A stretch of DNA of 64,000 bases from Bryobacteraceae bacterium (GTDB taxonomy: Bacteria > Acidobacteriota > Terriglobia > Bryobacterales > Bryobacteraceae): the NCBI GenBank assembly GCA_026129905.1, contig JAHCHE010000011.1, positions 1-64,000 of the forward strand, written 5' to 3'. The notes beneath the pieces are model-generated. The model ran no database searches. It saw nothing but the letters and a program-made list of their open reading frames with translations, and had not been told where the DNA came from. A program made the position numbers and the translations under genes. Shown piece by piece: positions 1 to 7,557 of this stretch; within the stretch, counting starts at the first letter, position 1; each line of letters opens with the position of its first letter.

Positions 1-16
1 CCAGGAGGAAAAACCA

Positions 17-580
17 ATGAAATGGATTCGTTCTCTCGCGATGTTAGCGGTCGCGGCGGGGCTTGTCTCGGCCACCGAGGGCAAGCCCGGGCGCATCGAT
101 GGTTCGCGGCAGCAGGTCAGGCCGGTTCCCAGCCAGAAGGCGAAGCCGGCCAAGCCCGTCAAACCGTCCGCGGAGGCGAAGGCGCAGGAAATCAAAGCGG
201 CTGCCGGCTCCAAGGCCAAGGCGGAGGCGCTCACGCTCCCGAAGGAAGCCGTCGCGGCTGGGGAAAACACATGGCGCCATAAGGATTCCGACGGCAAGGT
301 CTGGATTTATCGCCGGACGCCCTTCGGGCTGGTTCGCTACGAGGACAACAACGACGCCGCCGCCCCGGCGCCCAAGCCGGCCGCGGAATCGACCGGCCTC
401 CGCGCCTTCGACGACGGCGACTCGATCCGTTTCGAGCGTCCGGGTCCGTTCGGCAACTGGCGCTGGACCCGTAAGAAGACGGAGGAATTGAACGACGAGG
501 AGCGGCAGGCCTGGCAGCGCGCCCGCAAGTCCGCCACCCCAGCCGGCAGCGGCGCCGCCGAGGACGCCGCCAGGGAGTAG
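17..580 (+). CDS. exported hypothetical protein upstream of secretin
   Basis: I do not recognise this 187-residue protein. It starts at an ATG with a strong ribosome-binding site (AGGAGG about 8 bases upstream). It opens with a lysine, a short hydrophobic stretch and Ala-Thr-Glu, which looks like a cleavable signal peptide (residues 1-20). Residues 25-80 are low complexity (Lys/Ala/Pro), likely a disordered periplasmic linker. Two small similar modules follow, around residues 84-110 (WRHKDSDGKVWIYRRTPFG) and 130-152 (IRFERPGPFGNWRWTRKK), each ending in a P-F-G plus aromatic pattern, so they may be a short repeat. The gene ends 6 bases before the secretin gene and is almost certainly co-transcribed with it. 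A role as an accessory or linker protein of the secretin is inference from position only. Confidence 0.7.
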   Translation: MKWIRSLAMLAVAAGLVSATEGKPGRIDGSRQQVRPVPSQKAKPAKPVKPSAEAKAQEIKAAAGSKAKAEALTLPKEAVAAGENTWRHKDSDGKVWIYRRTPFGLVRYEDNNDAAAPAPKPAAESTGLRAFDDGDSIRFERPGPFGNWRWTRKKTEELNDEERQAWQRARKSATPAGSGAAEDAARE

Positions 581-586
581 CGCCGA

Positions 587-3034
587 ATGCTCTTCACCGT
601 CGTTCGTCTCACCGCGAGCCTGGCCCTCGCCGCTCTGCTCCAGGCCCAGGTCCGCGTCCCTCCGGGCTTCGGACCCCGCCTCGGGGGAAGACAAGGCGAA
701 TCCCAGGCGGAGCGGCAGCGCCGGGCCGAATCTGTGAAACAGCGTTCGGAGCAACAACAGCGTGAAGAGCCGGGGCCTACCCAGCCGCCGCCCGACCCCG
801 CCGCCCAACCAGCGCCGGCGCAACCGGAGGGCGCTCCCGCCGAACCCGCCGAAGGCGAGGCGCCGCAGCGCGGCGGAATCCAGACCACGCCCTCGGGCAT
901 CCTCAGTTTGCAGAACGCTTCGCTCACCGAAGTCATCGACGCCTTGGCGCGCCAGTTGCGCATCAACTACATCCTCGATCCTCGCGTGAAAGGCAGCGTC
1001 ACCCTGAACACCTACGGCGAGGTCAAGGAGATCGATACCCGTTCGCTGCTGGACATGGTGCTGCGCATCAACGGCGCGGCCATGGTGAAAGTGGGCGATA
1101 TCTACCGAATTGTGCCGTTGGCGCAGGCGACGCGGCTGCCGATCTCGCCGCAGGTGAACGCCTCCAAGGAAATCCCTGAGGACGATCAGATTATGCTGAA
1201 CCTGATCTTCCTCAAGTACGCTACCGTCGAGGAACTCTCCAAGCTCCTGGAGCCTTTCATCGGCGAAGGCGCCTTCACCCTCGCCTACCCGCCCGCCAAC
1301 CTCCTGCTCCTGCTCGACAGCCGGCGTAATGTCCGCCGGACCATGGAACTGGTGGCGCTGTTCGACAGCGACGCCCTGGCGAGCCAGCGCGTCCGCCTGT
1401 TCGAGGTCGAGCACGGCCGCCCCTCCGACATCACCAAGGAACTGGAAGCCGTCCTGAAGGCCATCTCGCTTGGCGAAGCGGCCTCCCCGATCAAGTTCCT
1501 CCCAATCGACCGGCTGAACCTGGTGGTCGCCGTCGCGCCGAATCCGGGCGCTTTCGAAACCGTGGAAACGTGGGTCAGGAAGCTCGATCAACCCCTCAAA
1601 GTTACCGCCGGCGCCATCGACAATTACGTCTACCGCGTGAAATACGGCCGGGCCGAAGTGATCGCGGGCGCCATCATGAGCCTTTATCTCGGCATCGGCT
1701 ATGGCGGCTACGGCATGATGGGTGGCTACGGCGGCGGCTTCGGTCTCTTCTCCGGGCCCGCCTCGGGCTTCGGCAACCGCTATCACGGCATGGGTGGTCT
1801 CGGCGGCGGCTACGGCGGCATGGGGATGATGGGCGGTTATGGCGGCATGATGGGCGGCTACGGTGGCATGGGCATGATGGGCGGATATGGCGGCGGCTTC
1901 GGCGGTGGCTACGGCGGAATGATGGGTGGCTACGGCGGCATGGGCATGATGGGCGGTTACGGCGGCGGCTACGCCGGCGCCACCTCCTCCCAGTTCACAC
2001 GGCCCGGCGCCTCTGGAGCCGTCCAGGGAACGGCCGGCGCAACCGGCGGCCTCGCTGGCTCGGACCTCACCGGAAGCTATCTGGGCGGCGGCTACGGGTA
2101 TGGCTACGGCTTCCCCCCTGGCATCCCCAGGGTCGTGCCCAACCCCTTGGACAACACTCTCCTCATCCAGGGCACGCCGCAGGAGTACCAGCAGATCCAA
2201 AAACTCCTTTTGCAGCTCGACGTGCCGCCGCGCCAGGTGCTCGTCGACGCGAAGATCTACGAGGTTAGCCTGACGGGCGCTTTCAGCGCGGGCGTCTCCA
2301 CGTACCTGCAGCGCATCAACGCCGGCCGCGGCCGCGACGGCCTCGGTTCGGTCACTCCGCCGTCGGCCGAGGGACTCTCCGGAGTGAACTTCTCCATCGG
2401 CGCGCTCGTGGACAGCAGCCGCGAGCTTTTCGTCGCTCTCCAGACGCTGGAAACCACGACACAGGCAAAGGTCTTGTCCTCTCCGAGCCTGATCGCCACC
2501 GACAGCATCCCGGCCACGATCACCATCGGTTCGGAAGTGCCCACCCTCACCGCGCAGGCCGTCTCACCGATCCAGGCCGGCGGCAGTTCGCTGTTCACGA
2601 ACTCGATCGCCAACCGGGACGCCGGCATCACTCTGGCCGTACTGGCCCGGGTAAATCCGAGCGGCATCGTCACCCTCGTCATCGATCAGGAGGTCAGCGC
2701 CCCGACCCCCAACACCGCCTCCACCATCCAATCCCCGTCCTTCTCCAAGCGCACTATCCAGACGCAGGTCACCGTCCGCGACGGCGACATGATCGCCATC
2801 GGCGGCATCATCAACGAGACCAGCACCGCCACCAGCGCCGGGTTTCCCGGCCTGCACCGCATCCCAATCCTGGGCGCGCTGTTCGGCGGCAAGTCCTCCG
2901 ACAACGAACGTACCGAGCTGGTGGTGTTCATGACGCCCCGCGTCATCTACGACACCAACCAGATCCTCGATGCCACCGAGGAGATCAAGTCCCGTTTCAA
3001 GAAACTCCGAAAAATGCTGGATCAGGGCGAATAG
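587..3034 (+). CDS. gspD: GspD-like outer-membrane secretin with Gly-rich insertion
   Basis: Outer-membrane secretin of 815 residues, most like GspD of type II secretion. After a signal peptide (about residues 1-21) and a charged Gln/Pro-rich linker comes an N0 domain (about 103-185), with the typical pattern of a variational LTEVIDALARQ helix followed by ILDPRVKG. N1 (about 200-260) and N2 (265-340) domains follow, then an N3 domain (about 345-560), then the C-terminal secretin gate domain with TIGSEVPTLTA and VRDGDMIAIGGII segments and a final VVFMTPRVI strand. No AMIN domain is seen, which argues against PilQ. The N3 domain is split by about 95 residues of Gly/Met/Tyr repeat (residues 369-465). 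GspE/F/G partners are not in the window. It shares an operon with the small exported protein upstream. Confidence 0.85.
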   Translation: MLFTVVRLTASLALAALLQAQVRVPPGFGPRLGGRQGESQAERQRRAESVKQRSEQQQREEPGPTQPPPDPAAQPAPAQPEGAPAEPAEGEAPQRGGIQTTPSGILSLQNASLTEVIDALARQLRINYILDPRVKGSVTLNTYGEVKEIDTRSLLDMVLRINGAAMVKVGDIYRIVPLAQATRLPISPQVNASKEIPEDDQIMLNLIFLKYATVEELSKLLEPFIGEGAFTLAYPPANLLLLLDSRRNVRRTMELVALFDSDALASQRVRLFEVEHGRPSDITKELEAVLKAISLGEAASPIKFLPIDRLNLVVAVAPNPGAFETVETWVRKLDQPLKVTAGAIDNYVYRVKYGRAEVIAGAIMSLYLGIGYGGYGMMGGYGGGFGLFSGPASGFGNRYHGMGGLGGGYGGMGMMGGYGGMMGGYGGMGMMGGYGGGFGGGYGGMMGGYGGMGMMGGYGGGYAGATSSQFTRPGASGAVQGTAGATGGLAGSDLTGSYLGGGYGYGYGFPPGIPRVVPNPLDNTLLIQGTPQEYQQIQKLLLQLDVPPRQVLVDAKIYEVSLTGAFSAGVSTYLQRINAGRGRDGLGSVTPPSAEGLSGVNFSIGALVDSSRELFVALQTLETTTQAKVLSSPSLIATDSIPATITIGSEVPTLTAQAVSPIQAGGSSLFTNSIANRDAGITLAVLARVNPSGIVTLVIDQEVSAPTPNTASTIQSPSFSKRTIQTQVTVRDGDMIAIGGIINETSTATSAGFPGLHRIPILGALFGGKSSDNERTELVVFMTPRVIYDTNQILDATEEIKSRFKKLRKMLDQGE
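1691..1978 (+). repeat. Gly/Met/Tyr-rich repeat region inside the secretin gene
   Basis: In-frame degenerate repeats built from GGYGG, GMMGGYGG and GMGMMGGYGG units, encoding about 95 residues in the N3 domain of the secretin. Codon use varies between units (GGC/GGT/GGA, TAC/TAT), so the repeat is maintained at protein level and is not just recent slippage. Confidence 0.85.
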
Positions 3035-3132
3035 AGCCTCCTGGAAGCCGTTCGCTGCGGATTTCGCTCTTCCCGCCGCTCGCCCCGTTCGCTCCCCGCC
3101 GGCGCCGCCCCCCCGCTTCGGATAAATAACGC

Positions 3133-3161
3133 TTGACTTACCTTGCGGTTGATGATATCAA
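3133..3161 (+). promoter_or_regulatory. possible sigma-70 promoter in 366-base gap
   Basis: TTGACT (3133-3138) and TATCAA (3156-3161) are separated by 17 bases in the gap 3035-3400. This could drive the secreted protein gene at 3401 with a leader of about 230 bases. A second -10-like hexamer, TAGAAT at 3283-3288, has no -35 at proper spacing. Nothing else was seen in this gap apart from the conserved leader at 3341-3400. Confidence 0.35.
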
Positions 3162-3340
3162 TGTGTTGATCGCGTCCGAAGGATTTTAGCGGCATTCATT
3201 GGCTGATGAATCCCGCAAGCACACGTTTGGAATGACAGCGAATCCACGCTGAACCGAGAGCTATTGTTCAAGCGGAATGTAGTAGAATCGAAAAACCGTG
3301 TAGAGAGGCGAACCACAACGGCCCCGTCACGGTTTCCTGC

Positions 3341-3400
3341 TGAGGCTCAGGTTGAAGGGACTTCCATCAATTCAATTTCAGATTCCACAAGGAGAAGGAA
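3341..3400 (+). repeat. duplicated 5' leader, copy 1 (copy 2 at 5371-5432)
   Basis: The 60 bases before the gene at 3401 are nearly the same as the 62 bases before the gene at 5433. Both hold GAGGC.CAGGTTGAA, CCATCAATTC and the ribosome-binding site AAGGAGAAGGAA directly before ATG. The duplication therefore includes the leader, not just the coding sequence. Confidence 0.8.
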
Positions 3401-5173
3401 ATGTTAGATTTTCGCAAGAGTCTATTGCTACTGGCCATCTTGTGCGTTGTTGGCTCGGTAGCAAGCGCACAGGTGGTGACACCCGCGTTCCAGTGCACCG
3501 CGAACGCCGGCGTCACGCCGCTTGTACGCGCGGAGGGCTTGGCGGAGCTGGTCGGCGACGTCGTGCTGAACTGCAACGGCGGTACCCCGACGCCGGCGGG
3601 CGAGTTGGTGCCCCAGGTGAACGTTCGGATCTTTCTGAACGTCAACGTCACCAGTTGGCTGCTCGACGGCGCCTGGAATGAGGCGATCCTCGCCATCGAC
3701 GACCCGGCGCCGGCAGATCAGACGGCCTGCCCTGGCGACGCCTGCTCCATCGTCGGAGTTGGCACGGCCGGCGGCGTCAACTACGCCAACGAAGTTAACG
3801 TGTTCCAGGGGACCTGGATCAGCCCGAACCAGGTCGAGTGGCTCGGCGTTCCGATCGATCCGCCGGGAACCGTGGGTACCAGGATCATCCGCATCACCAA
3901 CATTCGCGCGAACGCGAATCAGCTTGGCGTTTCCGGAACCCTCATCCCCAGCTCGATCTCGATGTTCATCTCCGCGACGGGCACGACTTCCATCCCGATC
4001 AACAATCCGACTCAGGTCGTCGCCTTCGTTCAGGACGGAATGACCTTCTCGATCGTCGGCACCAGGAACTTCCTGCAGTGCGAGAGCGCTGGCGCAGCGG
4101 GGAATTTCTGCGGCGCGGATCTGTTCCTCCGCTACCAGGAGAACTTCGCCACCGCCTTCAAGACTCGCGGTACCGGACCCGGCGGGACGCTCCAGCCCCA
4201 ACGAACGTTCGGCGCCATTTTTAACACCGAGACCGGTTTCTACAACCCCAGCCTTTCGAACAATCACAACATTGGAGCGGCTGGCGCCGCGAGCCAGGGC
4301 ACAAGGCTGCTGGCGCGGTTCGCCGGTGTTCCCACTGGCCTGACGCTTCGCGTCTGGACCGTGAGCGGAAGCTGCGCGGTTCCGGATATCACCAGCACGA
4401 ACGTCGCCTGGCGCGTTAATGATGCCGATTCCGTTGGCGCGGGCGGTGGTCCGACCACGACCGCCGAGTATCGCGCGGTCGGCGTCAGCGGCGGCGCTGG
4501 TTCCTCCACATGGGAAATTACGGTCGCCGATCCGTTTAACAACGACTCGGTCTACTTTGCGGTGGATGTCGCTTATACCGCCAACACGACCGCCGGCGTG
4601 CCGGCGCTCGGCACGGCCACCGTCAACGGCTCCTATGCGCCGCTGAGCACGGTTGTGCTGGCTTCGGCCACGGCGCCGCGGCCGCGGTTCTTCGACGATT
4701 CCACGGCGATCGACCTCTTCACGGTCAATTCGTGCGCGACCAACCTGCTCTGGCCGTTCGTGACCAACCAGGCCGGCTTCGACACCGGCATGGTGATTTC
4801 GAACACATCGGAAGATCCGTTCGGGACGGCAACGCAGGAAGGCGCCTGCACGATTCACTACTATGGCTATACCACCGGCGGCGGGGCAGCGCCCGCTCCG
4901 GTCGACACTCCAGTGGTACCTGCGGGACAGCACGCGGTGTGGACCCTCTCCTCGGGCGGCACGGTGCTTACTGGCGGCGGCACAATTGCGGCGGCGCCTG
5001 GCTTCCAGGGCTACGTGATTGCCCACTGCAACTTCCAGTTCGCTCACGGCTATGCCTTCATCAGCGACGTTGGAGCTACCCGGTTGGCTCAAGGCTATCT
5101 CGCGCTGGTGATGGACGGCGTGGCGAACACGGTGCCGCGTTCCGGCTCCGAGAGCGAGCCTCTCGGCCAGTGA
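3401..5173 (+). CDS. secreted protein, tandem paralogue 1
   Basis: I do not recognise a named family for this 590-residue protein. It begins with a clear signal peptide (MLDFRKSLLLLAILCVVGSV, cleavage near ASAQ at 24), so it is exported. The rest is Gly/Thr/Asn/Val-rich with few charged residues, and has scattered Cys pairs, as in extracellular or surface-layer-like beta proteins. The C-terminal third holds a conserved block: PRFFDDSTAIDLFTVNSCAT, then NQAGFDTGMVISNTSEDPFG, then FQGYVIAHCNFQFAHGYAFI. The start is fixed by GGAGAAGGAA directly upstream. The next gene is a close paralogue with the same architecture. A structural or surface role is inference from composition. Confidence 0.8.
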   Translation: MLDFRKSLLLLAILCVVGSVASAQVVTPAFQCTANAGVTPLVRAEGLAELVGDVVLNCNGGTPTPAGELVPQVNVRIFLNVNVTSWLLDGAWNEAILAIDDPAPADQTACPGDACSIVGVGTAGGVNYANEVNVFQGTWISPNQVEWLGVPIDPPGTVGTRIIRITNIRANANQLGVSGTLIPSSISMFISATGTTSIPINNPTQVVAFVQDGMTFSIVGTRNFLQCESAGAAGNFCGADLFLRYQENFATAFKTRGTGPGGTLQPQRTFGAIFNTETGFYNPSLSNNHNIGAAGAASQGTRLLARFAGVPTGLTLRVWTVSGSCAVPDITSTNVAWRVNDADSVGAGGGPTTTAEYRAVGVSGGAGSSTWEITVADPFNNDSVYFAVDVAYTANTTAGVPALGTATVNGSYAPLSTVVLASATAPRPRFFDDSTAIDLFTVNSCATNLLWPFVTNQAGFDTGMVISNTSEDPFGTATQEGACTIHYYGYTTGGGAAPAPVDTPVVPAGQHAVWTLSSGGTVLTGGGTIAAAPGFQGYVIAHCNFQFAHGYAFISDVGATRLAQGYLALVMDGVANTVPRSGSESEPLGQ

Positions 5174-5189
5174 GAATCTGAACTCCGAA

Positions 5190-5211
5190 GGGGGAGCCCC
5201 GCGGCTCCCCC
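5190..5211 (+). terminator. hairpin after paralogue 1
   Basis: Perfect 9-bp stem (GGGGGAGCC / GGCTCCCCC) with a CCGC loop, 16 bases after the stop codon. No T-run follows, so it may act as a weak or factor-assisted terminator or as an mRNA-stabilising 3' end. Confidence 0.6.
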
Positions 5212-5432
5212 GTTGGGGAGAGGGTTAGGAATTATGGTCTGGCCGGGTCGAACAGAACTACAAGCCGCGGCGGCTCGCATCCGTCGCGGAAACGAACTCG
5301 GGGCCAGGTCTGTGATTAGGGTTTTTATTGAAAGGGAATGTGGTTCAATCTGTGATGCATGACTCAAAGCAGAGGCCCAGGTTGAAAGAGCATCTCCATC
5401 AATTCGAAATCAGATACCACAAGGAGAAGGAA

Positions 5433-7235
5433 ATGGTAGATTTTCGCAAGAGTTTACTGCTGCTGGCCATCCTGTTGGTGGTTGGCTCAGTAGCCAGCGC
5501 GCAAGTCGTGACTCCCGCGTTCCAGTGCGTCGCCAACGCCGGCGTTACGCCCCTCATTCGCGCTGAGGGATTGGCGGAGCTGGTCGGCGACGTCGTGCTT
5601 AACTGCACCGGGGGGACGCCCGCGGCCGCTGGCGTCCAGGTGCAGAAGGTGAACGTTCGCATCTTTCTGAACGTCAATGTCACAAGCTGGCTGCTCGACG
5701 GCAATTGGAACGAGGCCCTCTTGGCCATCGACGACCCGTTGCCGGGAGCGCAGAATCCCTGCCCCGCGAACAACTGCAACATCGCCGGCGTAGGGACGAC
5801 CGGGACCGGCGTCAATTACGCCGCCGGAGCCCCGGCCTATAACGTGTTCCAGGGTACCTACATCGCTCCGAACCAGGTGGAGTGGCTTGGCGTACCGATC
5901 GATCCTCCGGGCTCACAAGGCACCAGGATCATCCGTATTACGAACGTGCGCGCCAACGCCAACCAGCTTGGCGTGTCGGGAACGCTGATCCCGAGTTCGG
6001 TGTCCATGTTCATTTCCGCGACGGGCACCACCTCCATCCCGATCAACAACCCGACCCAGGTCGTTGCCTTCGTACAGGACGGCATGACCTTCTCGGTTGT
6101 CCAGGGTTGGAGGTTCCTCCAGTGCGAATCCGCCTTTGAGGACAGCCCCTGCAATGCGGACGTGTATCTCCGCTATCGCGAGAACTTCGCAACGGCCTTT
6201 AAAGTCCTCGGCGGCATCCAGGACGTCTTCGGCCAGATCCACAACACGGAGAACGGCTTCTATAACCCGGCGCTGTCCAACCTGCACGGGATCAACCGGG
6301 CGGGTTTGGCAAGCCAGGGAACGCGTTTGCTGGCGCGGTTTAACGCCGTCCCGGCGGGCGTGACCCTAAGGGCGTACACCGTCTCCGTCCAACGGGGCGC
6401 CAACACGACGACAAATTGCGGCCCGGCCACACTCGCCGGCTTCTTCAACTATCACTCCACCAATATCGCGGCGAGAGTGAACGACGCCGACGGATTGGGC
6501 GCCGGCGGAACGCCGACCGGCACGGCCGAATGGCGCAACGTGGCTGTCAGCGGCGGCGCCGGATCTTCCACGTGGGAGATTGTGGAAGCCGATCCGTTCT
6601 CCAACGACAGCGTCTACGTCGCCGTCGACGTCGTCTACACCGCCAATACCACATCCGGAATCCCGGCACTCGGCTCGGCCACCGTCAACGGCTCGTACGC
6701 GCCGCTCAGCACCATCGTGACGGCCAGTTCGACCGCTCCGAGACCGCGGTTCTTCGACGATTCGACCGCTATCGACATCTTCACGATCAATTCGTGCGCC
6801 ACCAACCTGCTCTTCCCGTACGTGACCAACCAGGCCGGTTTCGATACCGGAATGGTGATCTCGAACACGTCGGAAGATCCGTTCGGAACAGCGACCCAGG
6901 AAGGAGCTTGCGTCATTAACTACTACGGTCACACGACCGGTGGTGGCGCGGCCCCGGCGCCGGTGGAAACGCCCGTGGTACCCGCCGGACAACACGCGAT
7001 CTGGACGCTTTCCTCCGGCGGTACCGTGCAGACGGCTGGCGGCACGATCGCGGCGGCGCCTGGCTTCCAGGGCTACGTCATCGCGCAGTGCAACTTCCAG
7101 TTCGGGCACGGCTACGCCTTCATCAGCGACATCGGCGCCGGCCGCCTTGCTCAGGGCTACCTTGCTCTGATCATGGATTGGTGGTCCGATAGCGTGCCGC
7201 GTACCGGATCCTTCAGCGAGCCGCTCCTGCACTAA
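5433..7235 (+). CDS. secreted protein, tandem paralogue 2
   Basis: 600-residue paralogue of the preceding gene, colinear from the signal peptide (MVDFRKSLLLLAILLVVGSV) to the C-terminal NFQFGHGYAFI block. The start at 5433 is preferred over upstream in-frame codons because the signal peptide and ribosome-binding site (AAGGAGAAGG) match copy 1 exactly. It differs by small insertions, for example around residues 110-125, and by a Cys-containing loop near residues 320-345 (NTTTNCGPATLAGFFNYHS) that the first copy lacks. Divergence is spread along the gene, so the duplication is not recent. It has its own strong terminator, so the two copies can be transcribed separately. Confidence 0.8.
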   Translation: MVDFRKSLLLLAILLVVGSVASAQVVTPAFQCVANAGVTPLIRAEGLAELVGDVVLNCTGGTPAAAGVQVQKVNVRIFLNVNVTSWLLDGNWNEALLAIDDPLPGAQNPCPANNCNIAGVGTTGTGVNYAAGAPAYNVFQGTYIAPNQVEWLGVPIDPPGSQGTRIIRITNVRANANQLGVSGTLIPSSVSMFISATGTTSIPINNPTQVVAFVQDGMTFSVVQGWRFLQCESAFEDSPCNADVYLRYRENFATAFKVLGGIQDVFGQIHNTENGFYNPALSNLHGINRAGLASQGTRLLARFNAVPAGVTLRAYTVSVQRGANTTTNCGPATLAGFFNYHSTNIAARVNDADGLGAGGTPTGTAEWRNVAVSGGAGSSTWEIVEADPFSNDSVYVAVDVVYTANTTSGIPALGSATVNGSYAPLSTIVTASSTAPRPRFFDDSTAIDIFTINSCATNLLFPYVTNQAGFDTGMVISNTSEDPFGTATQEGACVINYYGHTTGGGAAPAPVETPVVPAGQHAIWTLSSGGTVQTAGGTIAAAPGFQGYVIAQCNFQFGHGYAFISDIGAGRLAQGYLALIMDWWSDSVPRTGSFSEPLLH

Positions 7236-7257
7236 ACCGCACGACCGGCTGTGATGC

Positions 7258-7286
7258 GAAAGGGGAGCCTCCGGGCTCCCCTTTTT
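7258..7286 (+). terminator. rho-independent terminator after paralogue 2
   Basis: AGGGGAGCC (7261-7269) pairs with GGCTCCCCT (7274-7282) around a TCCG loop, with flanking A's before and TTTTT after. This is a textbook intrinsic terminator. Confidence 0.9.
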
Positions 7287-7557
7287 GCGTTGGCGGCCTT
7301 GCCACGGCCGTGGCGCGCGCTCTCAGCGCGCCGAGTCCACACTTGTGTGGCCTCTTGCCTCGCCCCATCCCGCCGCATCTTCGTTCCCCGGTCAGGCCTC
7401 TTCCCGTCGCGATTCCTTCTTTTTTTCTGTAATTTGCGCTTCCCTCAAGAACATTTCCGTGCTATTCTGTTTTGGGAGTGTCGGAACCCTGCGGATGATG
7501 CTAGACTGTTTGTTGCACGCCCGCGTCCTGCCTAAGATTTCCCTTTTCGAGGTTGTG
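7287..7557. other. intergenic, no gene seen
   Basis: 271 bases between the terminator and the next start. It includes a T-rich patch (about 7419-7426), but I could not find a well-spaced promoter pair and no coding signal. The following gene can be read open further upstream, but the signal peptide places its start at 7558. Confidence 0.5.

Noticed and set aside
44-2200. 718-codon open frame on the minus strand opposite the secretin gene
   Set aside because: It is a shadow of the secretin gene: His/Ala/Arg-rich and Val/Ala repeats mirror the Gly-rich repeat, without start signals or recognisable domains.
3035-3400. Possible small RNA or tRNA in the gap before the tandem paralogues
   Set aside because: No cloverleaf or conserved RNA motif found by eye; only a promoter candidate and the leader could be supported.
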